From: Staphylococcus equorum
GTDB lineage: Bacteria; Bacillota; Bacilli; Staphylococcales; Staphylococcaceae
Assembly (NCBI RefSeq): GCF_001747895.1
Contig: NZ_LNNB01000012.1
Span: 1 to 64,000, forward strand
DNA: 64,000 nt
Direction: 5' to 3'
A model generated the notes under the pieces. The model searched no databases. It was given only the letters and a program-made list of their open reading frames with translations, and was not told the origin of the DNA. Below are positions 63,974 to 64,000 of the stretch, one piece after another (position 1 is the first letter of the stretch; each line of letters begins with the position of its first letter). The translations under genes and the position numbers were made by a program.

Positions 63974-64000
63974 TAAAGTCTGAAAATAGAGTCATTTGAA

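Overview
The window is low-GC Firmicute DNA and is almost certainly a Staphylococcus chromosome. The gene order xpt-pbuX-guaB-guaA, rpsF-ssb-rpsR behind ychF, ahpC-ahpF, nfrA, tcyP, an NDxxF-motif lipoprotein and the mpsABC locus is that of staphylococci. No rRNA, tRNA, insertion sequence, integrase or CRISPR array was seen. I do not assign a species. A 663-residue catalase, a guanidine riboswitch with paired SMR exporters and an NRPS reductase module suggest a coagulase-negative species, but that is inference.

Layout. 1-4400: the 3' end of a reductase-terminated NRPS gene (aureusimine-synthetase type), facing a convergent SDR / stand-alone condensation protein / type II thioesterase operon. 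4750-6210: formamidase and its FmdB-type zinc ribbon. 6600-11604: a candidate sRNA or leader, then mpsA-mpsB-mpsC (bicarbonate uptake). 11870-15723: mscS, DUF951 and ychF, flanked by two inverted clusters of three tiny leaderless amphipathic peptides of 18, 15 and 19 residues. 16100-18500: a GH25 muramidase, then rpsF-ssb-rpsR. 18570-23000: an orphan restriction-endonuclease-like gene, a LysM amidase and small surface proteins. 23180-28480: a beta-glucoside PTS operon with a cre site and a frameshifted BglG/LicR-type regulator. 28550-36830: a poly-gamma-glutamate hydrolase-like protein, hypR-merA (hypochlorite defence), a guanidine-I riboswitch with two SMR exporters, and assorted small genes. 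37450-39560: ahpC-ahpF with a PerR box. 39940-43040: an ABC-2 exporter, a pseudo-ABC/LytTR regulator and a membrane-anchored XRE regulator. 43290-52250: a large catalase, a hydratase, nfrA, tcyP and stress genes, two with sigma-B-like promoters. 52440-57741: a guanine riboswitch and xpt-pbuX-guaB-guaA. 57742-64000: an accessory zone behind guaA with a decayed lactococcin-972-type bacteriocin operon, a second decayed Cys-rich bacteriocin-like gene and many small membrane proteins.

The most notable system is the pair of micropeptide clusters. Each of the six ORFs has a strong Shine-Dalgarno sequence. The two clusters keep the same order and most differences between them are synonymous or conservative, so the peptides are under selection. 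They lie beside mpsABC, the neighbourhood of the phenol-soluble modulin alpha locus in S. aureus, but are near-neutral or acidic and do not match PSM sequences I know. Other points are two known staphylococcal pathogenicity-island target genes (rpsR and guaA), each followed by accessory DNA, and four single-base frameshifts that could be gene decay or assembly errors.
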